A stretch of DNA of 12,429 nt from Holosporaceae bacterium (GTDB lineage Bacteria; Pseudomonadota; Alphaproteobacteria; UBA3830), in assembly GCA_031262635.1 (NCBI GenBank), contig JAISHN010000083.1, forward strand, positions 1 to 12,429. Reading direction: 5' to 3'. Under the pieces are notes generated by a model. It did not search any database, had not been told where the DNA came from, and saw only the letters and a program-made list of their open reading frames with translations. The stretch's first letter is position 1, and each line of letters starts with the position of its first letter. The translations under genes and the position numbers were made by a program. Of the stretch, positions 1-7,199 are shown in pieces.

Positions 1-820
1 GCAGCGTTCCAACCGAAGATTTCGAAAAGAAGGCGATGGATAACGCCGGCGCCATAGCTTTCATCGAAACGAACGGTCGAATTCCGTTCGCTTTAAGAAA
101 AATCGGCAAAACTACGAGACCTTGAACGACGTTTGCAAGAACGACGACGCTTAAGTATTCGCCGAGACCTTTTAAATTTGCTCCGCTTTTCAATTGAACT
201 ACGGCCGTCGCGATAAATCCGAAAAGAGCGATCGGGATAGCTTTAACCACCCATCCGATGACGACGAAAAATATTTCTTGGACGCGTCTGAAAAAATTAT
301 GAGCGGCGAGAGCTTCGGAATTGGGAATTCGCCTTATCGCCGCTCCGACGACTACGCCTATCAATAAAGCCCCCATTACGTTGTTTTCTAGAAATGGAGA
401 AAAAATGTTAGACGGAATCATACGCGCGACGTATTCGGAATATTTGCCGGCGGGAATCGCTTCGCGAACCGCGTTTATCGCCGTTTTTACGTTGGACGGA
501 GAAATAATCGCGTAAAGAACGCTGGCGACAAAAGCCGCTATGACGGTCGCGCTAATCGTGTAAACAAGCGTCTGTCGCCCTATTTTTTTTAACTGATCGT
601 CGGAGCTTTGCCGAGACAGAGACACTATTAGCGAAACGACGATTATCGGCAGGCTTAGACACTTGAATATCCTAATGAAAACGTCGGAAACGAACTCTGC
701 CGCCGGAAGGGCAAAATTAAAACATCCGCACAAAATTCCAAGAACGATAGCGATTAGATATTGTTGAAACGCGTTTCGTTTTGAAAAAATTTCGGCGCTT
801 GCGGAATCGCCTGTAAGCAT
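1..820 (-). CDS. Dicarboxylate/amino acid:cation symporter (DAACS family), C-terminus outside window
   Basis: Inner-membrane secondary transporter of the glutamate/dicarboxylate:Na+ or H+ symporter family. About 273 residues are visible of a usual 400-430. Reading the minus strand from ATG at 820, the hydrophobic segments match the family: QYLIAIVLGILCG (TM1), LSLPIIVVSLIVSLS (TM2), a TM3 after LKKIGRQ, then the motif MIPSNIFSPFLENNVMG before TM4, and TM5-TM6 ending in VVQGLVVLPIFL. The window cuts inside hairpin HP1 at SKSSVGTL, which corresponds to the serine-rich SSSGTLP substrate/ion-binding loop of GltPh. The start is supported by GGAG eight bases upstream of ATG; the frame is also open further upstream, but I see no better start there. 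Substrate (glutamate, aspartate or C4-dicarboxylate) cannot be decided because the TM7-HP2-TM8 binding residues lie off the edge. Confidence 0.9.
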   Translation of the reverse strand, partial: MLTGDSASAEIFSKRNAFQQYLIAIVLGILCGCFNFALPAAEFVSDVFIRIFKCLSLPIIVVSLIVSLSRQSSDDQLKKIGRQTLVYTISATVIAAFVASVLYAIISPSNVKTAINAVREAIPAGKYSEYVARMIPSNIFSPFLENNVMGALLIGVVVGAAIRRIPNSEALAAHNFFRRVQEIFFVVIGWVVKAIPIALFGFIATAVVQLKSGANLKGLGEYLSVVVLANVVQGLVVLPIFLKANGIRPFVSMKAMAPALSIAFFSKSSVGTL

Positions 821-864
821 AATAAAAACTCCGACAAATTGTAAAATCGCGGCATTATAACGAA

Positions 865-900
865 ACTCCGTCGTTATTGCGAGGAGGACGGAGTCTTTGA
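865..900. repeat. Degenerate fragment of a palindromic intergenic repeat
   Basis: ACTCCGTC at 865-872 and GACGGAGT at 887-894 form a perfect 8-bp inverted repeat around a 14-nt loop containing TTGCGAGGAG. The block TTGCGAGGAGGACGGAGTC resembles the reverse complement of the right arm of the complete palindromic element at 10383-10494 (TCGCGAGGAGGACGCAGTC), with only two differences. It lies just upstream of the symporter start in the 159-bp gap between two minus-strand genes. It could be a decayed copy of the same dispersed element, and it can also fold in the symporter 5' leader. I see no convincing intrinsic terminator for the upstream barrel gene in this gap. Confidence 0.5.
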
Positions 901-979
901 AGCGCCGTTCCGCGGCAAACGATTATTCGCTCTTGCCGATTTCCGCGAATGAAGAATGCGACCGCAAGTGTTCGTTTTT

Positions 980-1750
980 TTAAAGAATGCTTCTTGTTAT
1001 AGATATTCTGAACGCCATTCTGTTTGGTTTGGCTTCATACTTCCAGCCGCTTACAGTTCTGCCGTCGTCTTTCGACGTGATAGAATATCTGAAATCTCCG
1101 CGAATGTTCCAACGGTTAGTAAGCTTATACTCCGCTCCGATTCCAACCGTAGGATAGAAAGATCCAAATGATCCTTCTCGTTTATTATTATGATCTGCGT
1201 CGCGGAAAACTGCTCTTCCAAGAACTCTCGCAAATCCTAACGTTCCGTAAGCTAGCCATCCATGTTCTGGAAAGAGACGACCTAGTCTTACGTCCATGTT
1301 CAAGCCCATCGTCGAATTATGAATTAATCCGGCTCTGTCGTCATTACTATAGCTCGTTCCTCCGCCAAATCTTTTGAAAAATTCCGCTTCAATTCCGGTG
1401 TAGTATAATTTATAAAAAGCGGCTCCAAATCCTCCGAGCAACGACACGTCAAATTGATTGCCCGATTTTTTGTAGTTGACTTCTTCATTTTTATCGGAAG
1501 TCGCTTTTAATTTATGCGATATTGACGACCAAGTAAGACCAAGTCCCCAATAAGCTCCTCCGATGTTCCTGCTAGGTTCGCCTAAGTCTAGGAATTCGTC
1601 TGCCGCTTTATCTTTATTTTCTTCAGCCGACTTGTCCGCCGTTTCATTTGCCGCTGAATCTGCTGAAATCGTCGTAGAAGCCGAATCTTCGGCATGAACG
1701 TAAGCCGAAAACAAAAGCAAAATAGCAAGGGCGGATGAATATCTCGTCAT
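980..1750 (-). CDS. Outer-membrane beta-barrel protein (porin/OmpA-barrel-like)
   Basis: Predicted outer-membrane protein of 256 residues. Residues 1-20 are a Sec signal peptide (MTRYSS, then the hydrophobic ALAILLLFSAYV, cleavage after VHA). Residues 21-48 are a linker rich in Ala, Ser, Asp, Glu and Lys, likely a flexible periplasmic stretch. From about residue 49 the pattern is alternating aromatic and glycine-rich beta strands: GGAYWGLGLTWSS, FDVSLLGGFGAAFYKLYYTGIEAEFF, MGLNMDVRLG, WLAYGTLGFARVLG, YPTVGIGAEYKL, WNIRGDFRYSI and the last strand MAFRISITRSIL. That looks like an eight-stranded barrel of the kind found in alphaproteobacterial surface antigens. The C-terminus ends in Leu rather than the usual Phe/Tyr barrel-assembly signal. 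The Shine-Dalgarno is weak (GAAG six bases before ATG). It follows the HU gene with a hairpin between them. Exact role is unknown. Confidence 0.75.
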   Translation of the reverse strand: MTRYSSALAILLLFSAYVHAEDSASTTISADSAANETADKSAEENKDKAADEFLDLGEPSRNIGGAYWGLGLTWSSISHKLKATSDKNEEVNYKKSGNQFDVSLLGGFGAAFYKLYYTGIEAEFFKRFGGGTSYSNDDRAGLIHNSTMGLNMDVRLGRLFPEHGWLAYGTLGFARVLGRAVFRDADHNNKREGSFGSFYPTVGIGAEYKLTNRWNIRGDFRYSITSKDDGRTVSGWKYEAKPNRMAFRISITRSIL

Positions 1751-1779
1751 AAATTCTTCGAACCTTTTTTACACGCAAA

Positions 1780-1809
1780 ATCGACGGACGCTTAAAAACG
1801 ACCGTCGAT
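1780..1809 (-). terminator. Candidate terminator hairpin between HU and barrel genes
   Basis: ATCGACGG (1780-1787) and CCGTCGAT (1802-1809) are perfectly complementary; two further C-G pairs inside follow a T-T mismatch, leaving an 8-nt loop. On the minus strand the hairpin starts 13 nt after the HU stop codon and is followed by only four T before GCG. The position suits termination of HU, but the short T-run makes it a weak intrinsic terminator; it could instead attenuate read-through or protect an mRNA end. Confidence 0.45.
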
Positions 1810-1822
1810 GCTAGAATACGAT

Positions 1823-2140
1823 TTAATTAAGCTGTTTGCAAGTTTTTCCCTTGCAGTTTACGCGTTCTTTTAGATTCTTTCCGGCTTTAAAACGAATGGT
1901 GTTTCTCGGCGGGATTTCGATTGCCGCTCCCGTCTTGAAGTTCCTGCCGCTTCTGCCTGAAGTTTTGTTTACGGAGAAGATTCCAAATCCAACAAGAGCG
2001 ACCTCCTTGACGCCTTTTTCGTCGCCTTTTTCAAGGACGCTTCCTATAACGCATATAAACGAGTTTACGGCCTTTTCGGAATCTGATTTTGTTAGTCCGC
2101 TGTCCTTCGACACTGCGTCAACCAGCTCTGACTTATTCAT
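1823..2140 (-). CDS. HU/IHF-family DNA-binding protein
   Basis: Small nucleoid-associated protein of 105 residues; HU proteins are usually about 90. The start MNKSELVDAVS is chosen because GGAGG lies exactly six bases upstream of the ATG at 2138-2140 and because HU proteins begin MNKxELVDAV; a 12-residue upstream extension in the same frame does not look like HU. The family pattern is clear: two N-terminal dimerisation helices (residues 1-42), VGFGIFSV as the first strands of the saddle, the DNA-binding arm SGRSGRNFKTGAAIEIPP, and the closing FKAGKNLKERVN. Two oddities: the arm has GRNFKTG where canonical HU has GRNPxTG, so the DNA-intercalating proline is replaced by phenylalanine; and the C-terminus has an extra basic tail, CKGKTCKQLN, with two cysteines. 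It presumably bends or wraps DNA as a dimer. A specialised HU paralogue is also possible. Confidence 0.93.
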   Translation of the reverse strand: MNKSELVDAVSKDSGLTKSDSEKAVNSFICVIGSVLEKGDEKGVKEVALVGFGIFSVNKTSGRSGRNFKTGAAIEIPPRNTIRFKAGKNLKERVNCKGKTCKQLN

Positions 2141-2146
2141 ATACAA

Positions 2147-2151
2147 CCTCC
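2147..2151 (-). promoter_or_regulatory. Strong Shine-Dalgarno of the HU gene
   Basis: GGAGG on the minus strand with a 6-nt spacer to ATG. It fixes the HU start at 2140 rather than the longer in-frame reading from 2176. The wider gap between vgrG and HU (2141-2391, 251 bp) is A+T-rich; I see no -35/-10 pair in it that I would defend, and no clear vgrG terminator. Confidence 0.8.
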
Positions 2152-2391
2152 AATATTCTCTACAATTTTGGAGCATGAAATGTTTTTATTGAAAAAGCAA
2201 TAGCCTTTTTTTAAGAAACGTTAAAAAAACGAGTCAGGGTTGACTATTTATTAACTAAAACTAACGAAAAGGTTTTTTAAAGACGTGGATAACAGATTGT
2301 ATATCAAGTATTTTCTATTATATTTCCATTGTCGTTAAAACCTGCGGCGAAGCTATGCGACTGTTATAATTTGTTTGTTTTGTTGCTTTCT

Positions 2392-4617
2392 TCACCCAAG
2401 CTGAACCAGTCCGCCTCCGATTTGGATCATCGGAGCGGATACTTTCGCCATGGCTTGTCCAGAGGCTTCGACTTGAAGACCGGCGATTTTCACGCCTAAC
2501 TGACCTTGCGCTTCGAGAGTCATATTGGCTTTCATCGTCATCGCCATATTTGCGGCCGCGTCAAGTCCCATCCCAGCCTTGATAGACATGGCCATTCCAG
2601 ATTTTATGTCCATCGCGGTTCCAGACTCCGCTTTAAAGTCTGTTCCGCTCTTTAACGAAAACGCCGTTCCGGCTTCCATTTTTGTATCTTGACCAGATTT
2701 CATCGTTATGATTTTTCCGGCTTCGATTGAAATTTCCCCGTCGACTTTAATCTTTAAATTTCCCGACACAGTCAGCGTATAATCGCCTGTAATATCGTAT
2801 TTCAGATTTCCTTTGCCGAGAGTGATAGTTCGATCGCCCTTGTCCATTTGAATTACGCTGTTTCCTTTTGTTAGAGTGATCGAACTGTCTCCCTCTTCCA
2901 ATTTTATCTCGCTATTGCCTTTAGCGATCTTATAGCTGTGATTTCCTTCAGTAAGCTCGCTTATATGGTCGCCTTTTTTGAGAAATAGCGAGTGGTTTGC
3001 GGGATTGTCTCCTTCCGCTTTAAGCGTGATCGTTCTGGATCCCTTAAATAAGTCTAAAGTGTCGAAGTCTTCTTTTATTTCAACCTTTCGCGAGTTCTCT
3101 ATTACCGTATATACGTCTTTTTGAGCATGGACGAAGATTTCTTCCTTATCTTTCTCGTCGTTAAACCTAATTTCGTTGAATCCGCCTTTGTCGTCCTTGA
3201 ATGTAACGGTTTTCAGCGACGATATCATGGCTTCCGAGTCGGAATACGCCGGCTTATATTGATCGTTGTAAACGCAGCCGACGATTATCGGTCGATCGGG
3301 ATCGCCTTCGATGAACGACACCACGACTTCTTGGCCGACTCGCGGGACAAACACGCCGCCCCATCCGCTGCCGGCGAGAGTTTGAGCGACGCGAACCCAG
3401 CAGGAGTCGTTTTCGTCTTTTTTGCCGATTCGATCCCAATGAAAATGAACTTTCACGCAGCAGTGCTCGTTTCGCAGGATTTCCTCGCCCGACGGACACG
3501 TGACGATCGCCGTTTGAGTCCCGCATATGCGAGGTCTCGGCGTTTTTCTCTGCGGACGGAATTCCACGCCTTTCTCGAACGCTCGGAATTTGTTTCGGTA
3601 TATCGCGCCGGAAGATTCTGAAAAATTGTAACGATGCTCAACGTCGTAAACGACGTATTCTTTGTTGAATTTGGCTACGTGATGATCCGTAACTTCAAAC
3701 AAAAATCCTGGAGTCAGTCCTGGAGCGGTCGATTGTCCGCTGAACAGACAATGATTGAATTCGAAAAGCTGAACCCGCAACTTTGATAAATCTTCGCCTT
3801 CTTTCGCTTTGCCGAACGTTCCAGGATACTCATAATACATCTGCCCTTTATATTGGGAATCCAGCTTTGTAAATAAATCGGTTTGAGAAATTGTATAGTT
3901 ATAATCGGAAACCGAGTACCCGCCAGTATTAACGGCGGTTGTCATAGAAGTATAAAACACCTTTCCGAGCGGAAACGTATCGTTGAGTCCCATGAAGAAT
4001 CCGACTTTCGACTCGCCGGCCGGAGGTTTTTCATGAGCGCCGGCCGCGTCCGCCAACGCGAGCGTATGTTTGCCGTCTTCGTGCTTGAAAAAATAGAATA
4101 TTCCCTCGTCTTCCATCAATCTAGAGATAAAATTAAAACTGCTTTCGGCGTATTGAGCGCAGAATTCTCTTTCGACCTTTCCGCAGGATTTAATTTTATC
4201 GTCTATATCCGCAACGCCTTGATCTTTCAGAACTTGGCTTATAATGTCCGCGGCGGTTTTTTTCTGAAAGATCAAATTGTTGCGGTCAAGAGTTAGAAGC
4301 CAAAGCGTCGGCCTGATCGTCGCAGAATACTCGGTAACGTAGGTATCGCTTTTGTTTTCGGTAGCGCCTTGCGAGAACTCCGCGACGATTCCATTTATAT
4401 AGCGCTCTTGGGTTTCGGATTTAAAAGCGATAGTCACGCTCGATCCGAGAGCCTTTTCCAAGTCCAATCCGCTGTCTTTGGAAGAAAAAATGATTCGAAA
4501 CTCAAAAAGCTCGGAGATCGCCTCTCTGCCGATCAACGATTTCAAAACAACGTCGTCGCCAAGACCCGTCGTTATGGTGGCAAATAGTTTTTCTTGATTA
4601 TATAGAGCCGAGAACAT
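2392..4617 (-). CDS. vgrG: Type VI secretion spike protein VgrG
   Basis: VgrG trimers form the spike on the T6SS inner tube and carry effectors into target cells. Length is 741 residues. Residues 8-350 are the gp27-like base (ITTGLGDDVVLKSLIGREAI; later EYVVYDVEHRYNFS). Residues 365-450 are the gp5-like OB-fold region with the family signatures CCVKVHFHWDR, WVRVAQTLAGSGWGG, PRVGQEVVVSFIEGDPDRPIIVG and VYN. From about residue 465 to the end runs the beta-spike: six consecutive 9-residue spacings between Gly-Asp/Asn turns (G549 to G603), then 8-residue units (G603-G627 and G634-G682) like the octapeptide repeat of T4 gp5. The chain ends LVQLG with no C-terminal enzymatic extension, so this is a structural, not an evolved, VgrG. 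Its effector would be carried separately. The ATG at 4617 has only a GGCGG-type ribosome site. It diverges from lysK; no other T6SS gene is adjacent. Confidence 0.95.
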   Translation of the reverse strand: MFSALYNQEKLFATITTGLGDDVVLKSLIGREAISELFEFRIIFSSKDSGLDLEKALGSSVTIAFKSETQERYINGIVAEFSQGATENKSDTYVTEYSATIRPTLWLLTLDRNNLIFQKKTAADIISQVLKDQGVADIDDKIKSCGKVEREFCAQYAESSFNFISRLMEDEGIFYFFKHEDGKHTLALADAAGAHEKPPAGESKVGFFMGLNDTFPLGKVFYTSMTTAVNTGGYSVSDYNYTISQTDLFTKLDSQYKGQMYYEYPGTFGKAKEGEDLSKLRVQLFEFNHCLFSGQSTAPGLTPGFLFEVTDHHVAKFNKEYVVYDVEHRYNFSESSGAIYRNKFRAFEKGVEFRPQRKTPRPRICGTQTAIVTCPSGEEILRNEHCCVKVHFHWDRIGKKDENDSCWVRVAQTLAGSGWGGVFVPRVGQEVVVSFIEGDPDRPIIVGCVYNDQYKPAYSDSEAMISSLKTVTFKDDKGGFNEIRFNDEKDKEEIFVHAQKDVYTVIENSRKVEIKEDFDTLDLFKGSRTITLKAEGDNPANHSLFLKKGDHISELTEGNHSYKIAKGNSEIKLEEGDSSITLTKGNSVIQMDKGDRTITLGKGNLKYDITGDYTLTVSGNLKIKVDGEISIEAGKIITMKSGQDTKMEAGTAFSLKSGTDFKAESGTAMDIKSGMAMSIKAGMGLDAAANMAMTMKANMTLEAQGQLGVKIAGLQVEASGQAMAKVSAPMIQIGGGLVQLG

Positions 4618-4640
4618 TCCGCCGCCGTTAGTTTGGGCGA

Positions 4641-4669
4641 ATGATAACTAAATTTGAATCAAATTGCAA
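4641..4669 (-). promoter_or_regulatory. Candidate sigma70-type promoter for vgrG
   Basis: On the minus strand TTGCAA (4664-4669) and TATCAT (4641-4646) are separated by 17 bp, 23 bp ahead of the vgrG ATG. Both boxes are four or more matches to consensus. Found by eye only. Confidence 0.4.
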
Positions 4670-4744
4670 AGATAGGCGCCGTTTGGGATTGTCCAAGTAA
4701 ACAGACCGGCATATTTCTCCTTGTATCCCCTTTCCTCGTCGCAG

Positions 4745-4773
4745 TTCAGTTTTCCCGAATAACCTGCTATATT
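4745..4773 (+). promoter_or_regulatory. Candidate promoter for the lysK operon
   Basis: TTCAGT (4745-4750) and TATATT (4768-4773) with 17-bp spacing lie 29 bp before the lysK ATG. The -10 is good and the -35 poor. It points away from the vgrG promoter, so the two genes form a divergent pair within about 185 bp. Confidence 0.4.
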
Positions 4774-4802
4774 CGTCCCGCCTGTGTTAATGAGAAAAAA
4801 TA

Positions 4803-6371
4803 ATGAAAGAATTCGATAAAATTATCTACGAAAACGCAAAATCCTGGCCGTTTGAGGAGGCTCGGAAAATCGTCCCTCGCAAAAGCGTCGCTGAGAAGGG
4901 ATACGCGTTGTTGGAGACCGGATACGGGCCGTCGGGGCTGCCTCATATCGGCACTTTCGGCGAAGTCGCTCGCACAACCTACGTAAGGCGGGCGTTCGAG
5001 CGTCTAACCGGCGTGAAAACTAGACTTTTCGCGTTTTCCGACGATCGCGACGGACTGCGCAAAGTCCCGGACAATATTCCCAACAAAGACATGGTCGCCA
5101 AGCATCTTGGGAAGCCGCTGACCGATATTCCCGATCCGTTCGGTTGTTGCGAAAGCTTCGGCGATCATAACAACAATAAGTTGAAAGAGTTTTTAGATTC
5201 GTTCGGATTCGAATACGAGTTCAAAAGCGCTACGGACTGTTATAAAAGCGGAGTCTTCAACGAAGTATTGCTGAAAGTTCTCGAACGTCGCGAAGAGATT
5301 TTGGAAGTTATGCTGGCCAGTCTGCGAGAGGAAAGAGCCGCGACTTACAGTCCGTTTTTACCGATTTCTCCAAAAACCGGACGAGTTTTGCAGGTAAAAA
5401 TCGACGAATATAAAGTCGACGACGGAACCGTCGTTTTCAAAGACGAAGATGGAACGTTGACCGAGCTTCCGGTAATAGACGGCAATTGCAAATTGCAATG
5501 GAAAGTCGATTGGGCGGCTCGTTGGGCGGCGTTTAAGGTCGATTACGAGATGGCTGGAAAGGATTTAATCGATTCGGTCAATTTATCTAGCAAAATCTGT
5601 AAAATTTTAGGAGGAACTCCGCCCGCCGGTTTCAACTACGAGTTGTTTTTGGACGAAGAAGGCAAGAAGATATCGAAATCAAAAGGAAACGGGATTAGCA
5701 TAGACGAGTGGTTGCGATACGCTCCGCAGGAAAGCCTTGCGAATTTTATGTTCGCGTCGCCGAAGAGCGCGAAACGGCTGTACTTCGACGTTATTCCAAA
5801 GCAGATCGACGACTACGCCTCGCATCTGCGGAATTTTGAGACTCAAACGCCGGATAAGCAAGTGAATAATCCCGTCTGGCATATTCATAACGGAAACCCG
5901 CCGAAGCCGGAGACTGAAATATCGTTTTCGCTTTTGTTAAATCTTGTAAGCGTCTGTAATACCGACGATAAAAACGTTTTGTGGGGTTTTATAAAGAAGT
6001 ATCTTAAAGACGCTTCTCCCGAGACTGCGCCGTTTTTGAATAAGCTCGTCGAACGCGCGATCAACTATTACCAAGACTTCGTAAAATCGAAAAAACGCTA
6101 TTCGATTCCAACGGACTTGGAAAGAGAAGCGTTGAGCGATTTGCTCTCCGAATTAAATAAATTAGACGAAAACGCGTCTGCCGACGATATTCAGACGGTT
6201 GTATTTGAAGTCGGAAAGAGGCATGATTTTGTAGATTTAAAGTCGTGGTTTAACGCATTGTATCGCAACCTATTAGGGCAAGAAGAAGGACCGCGCATGG
6301 GGTCTTTTATCGCTTTATACGGGCTTGAGAACGCGAAAAAATTGATAGAGGACGCCTTGGCGAGGAAATAA
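4803..6371 (+). CDS. lysK: Lysyl-tRNA synthetase, class I
   Basis: Charges tRNA-Lys with lysine in the cytoplasm. This is the class I enzyme found in archaea, alphaproteobacteria and spirochaetes, unrelated to the class II LysS of most bacteria. The 522 residues match the family length. The ATP-binding HIGH-type motif is at residues 48-51 within YGPSGLPHIGTFGEVART, and the second signature is KISKS (289-293) followed by KGNG. Between them FSDDRDGLRKVPDNIPN and IPDPFGCCESFGDHNN are typical, and KLQWKVDWAARWAAFKVDYEMAGKD lies in the active-site half. The C-terminal third is helical, as expected for the class I anticodon-binding cage. ATG at 4803 follows GAGA; an ATG at 4790 is out of frame. Its stop codon shares one base with the next start (TAATG), so it is probably translationally coupled to the glycosylase gene. 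No damage is visible. Confidence 0.96.
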   Translation: MKEFDKIIYENAKSWPFEEARKIVPRKSVAEKGYALLETGYGPSGLPHIGTFGEVARTTYVRRAFERLTGVKTRLFAFSDDRDGLRKVPDNIPNKDMVAKHLGKPLTDIPDPFGCCESFGDHNNNKLKEFLDSFGFEYEFKSATDCYKSGVFNEVLLKVLERREEILEVMLASLREERAATYSPFLPISPKTGRVLQVKIDEYKVDDGTVVFKDEDGTLTELPVIDGNCKLQWKVDWAARWAAFKVDYEMAGKDLIDSVNLSSKICKILGGTPPAGFNYELFLDEEGKKISKSKGNGISIDEWLRYAPQESLANFMFASPKSAKRLYFDVIPKQIDDYASHLRNFETQTPDKQVNNPVWHIHNGNPPKPETEISFSLLLNLVSVCNTDDKNVLWGFIKKYLKDASPETAPFLNKLVERAINYYQDFVKSKKRYSIPTDLEREALSDLLSELNKLDENASADDIQTVVFEVGKRHDFVDLKSWFNALYRNLLGQEEGPRMGSFIALYGLENAKKLIEDALARK

Positions 6372-7018
6372 TGGACGATCTGCAGCGAGTTTTAGAGTGG
6401 TTTTCGGACGCGGGAGTATCCGACGTTACCGCAGACGAAAGCCGCGTTCGCCGTGAGACAAAAAAGGAAGTTTCTTCTTTAGCCGAATTAAGAGAAATAG
6501 TCTCAAAAGTCGATATTCCGTTAAAAAACTGCGCTCTTAATATGGTTTTTGGAGTTGGAAACGAAAACGCCGATATTCTTTTTTTAGGCGAAGCTCCTGG
6601 AGCCGAGGAAGATAAACAGGGAATTCCGTTTGTCGGTCAAAGCGGCCGATTGTTGGATAAGATGCTTGCGGCCGTTGGGCTGGATAGAACGAAAGTCTAT
6701 ATTACGAACATTCTGCCATGGCGGCCGCCTGGAAATAGAACTCCTACCAACCAAGAAATCGAGCTGTTTCGCCCTTACGTTCTAAAGCATATCGCCTTGG
6801 TCGATCCGAAAGCGATCATATGCCTCGGAGGAACGGCGACTAAAGCTCTGCTGCAAACGTCCGAAGGGATCATGAGACTTCGCGGCAAGTGGGCGAGAAT
6901 CGACGGCGTTTCGGCAAGAATTCTTCCGACTTTTCATCCGGCGTATTTGCTGCGGTCTCCGTCGCAAAAAAGAGAAGCGTGGTTGGATTTCCTGACCGCT
7001 ACTGAGGGAACGCGTTAG
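6371..7018 (+). CDS. Uracil-DNA glycosylase, family 4-like
   Basis: Removes uracil from DNA to start base-excision repair. Length is 215 residues. Motif A is GEAPGAEEDKQGIPFVGQSG (residues 73-92) and motif B is HPAYLLRSPSQKR (189-201); PPGNRTPT and ICLGGTATKALL between them also fit family 4. In the classic enzyme four cysteines hold a 4Fe-4S cluster: a CxxC pair near the N-terminus, one in CRPPxNR and one in the following helix. Here only C54 of the pair remains (KNCAL), W117 replaces the CRPP cysteine and F133 the helix cysteine, so no cluster is expected. From memory this resembles alphaproteobacterial sequences with CALK and PWRPPGNR, so it may be a subfamily trait rather than decay. The gene overlaps lysK by one base and has no Shine-Dalgarno of its own beyond AGGAAAT, which suggests co-expression. 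Nothing after the stop looks like a strong terminator. Confidence 0.9.
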   Translation: MDDLQRVLEWFSDAGVSDVTADESRVRRETKKEVSSLAELREIVSKVDIPLKNCALNMVFGVGNENADILFLGEAPGAEEDKQGIPFVGQSGRLLDKMLAAVGLDRTKVYITNILPWRPPGNRTPTNQEIELFRPYVLKHIALVDPKAIICLGGTATKALLQTSEGIMRLRGKWARIDGVSARILPTFHPAYLLRSPSQKREAWLDFLTATEGTR

Positions 7019-7183
7019 AGAGATAAGCAGGGTTCTTCCGCAGCTTTTCCTCTAGCTTATTTAGTTGGCGGGAATGTAACCTTTTATGGCCTTCGTCGCT
7101 CTCGCTCTCATTAAATTACATCTTTGTTATCAGCGGCTAGTTCTAGCATACTTTGCGTCAATAGCCCGCCGAAGCGGTTTATG

Positions 7184-7192
7184 AAATTATAT
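7184..7192. repeat. Left copy of a 9-bp direct repeat flanking the IS110 element
   Basis: AAATTATAT here is repeated at 8509-8517. The copies lie about 270 bp before the transposase start and 19 bp after its stop, where the ends of an element of about 1.33 kb would be expected. IS110 elements usually have no true target duplication but carry a core dinucleotide at both ends that can look like a short direct repeat. The repeat is A+T-rich, so chance is not excluded. Confidence 0.35.
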
Positions 7193-7199
7193 CGTCGAG

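Noticed and set aside
2240..2270. TTGACT on the plus strand near 2240 as a promoter
   Set aside because: No acceptable -10 box at 16-18 bp and no plus-strand gene follows it.
3121..3621. Plus-strand 166-codon frame inside vgrG
   Set aside because: Antisense to the conserved OB-fold part of VgrG; no start signal and no recognisable domain.
2392..4617. A C-terminal effector domain on VgrG
   Set aside because: The 8-residue spike repeat runs nearly to the last residues and the protein ends at LVQLG; there is no room for an enzymatic domain.
7023..7060. ATAAGC/GCTTAT inverted repeat as the terminator of the lysK-glycosylase operon
   Set aside because: Six A+T-rich pairs with a 26-nt loop and no T-run; too weak to call.
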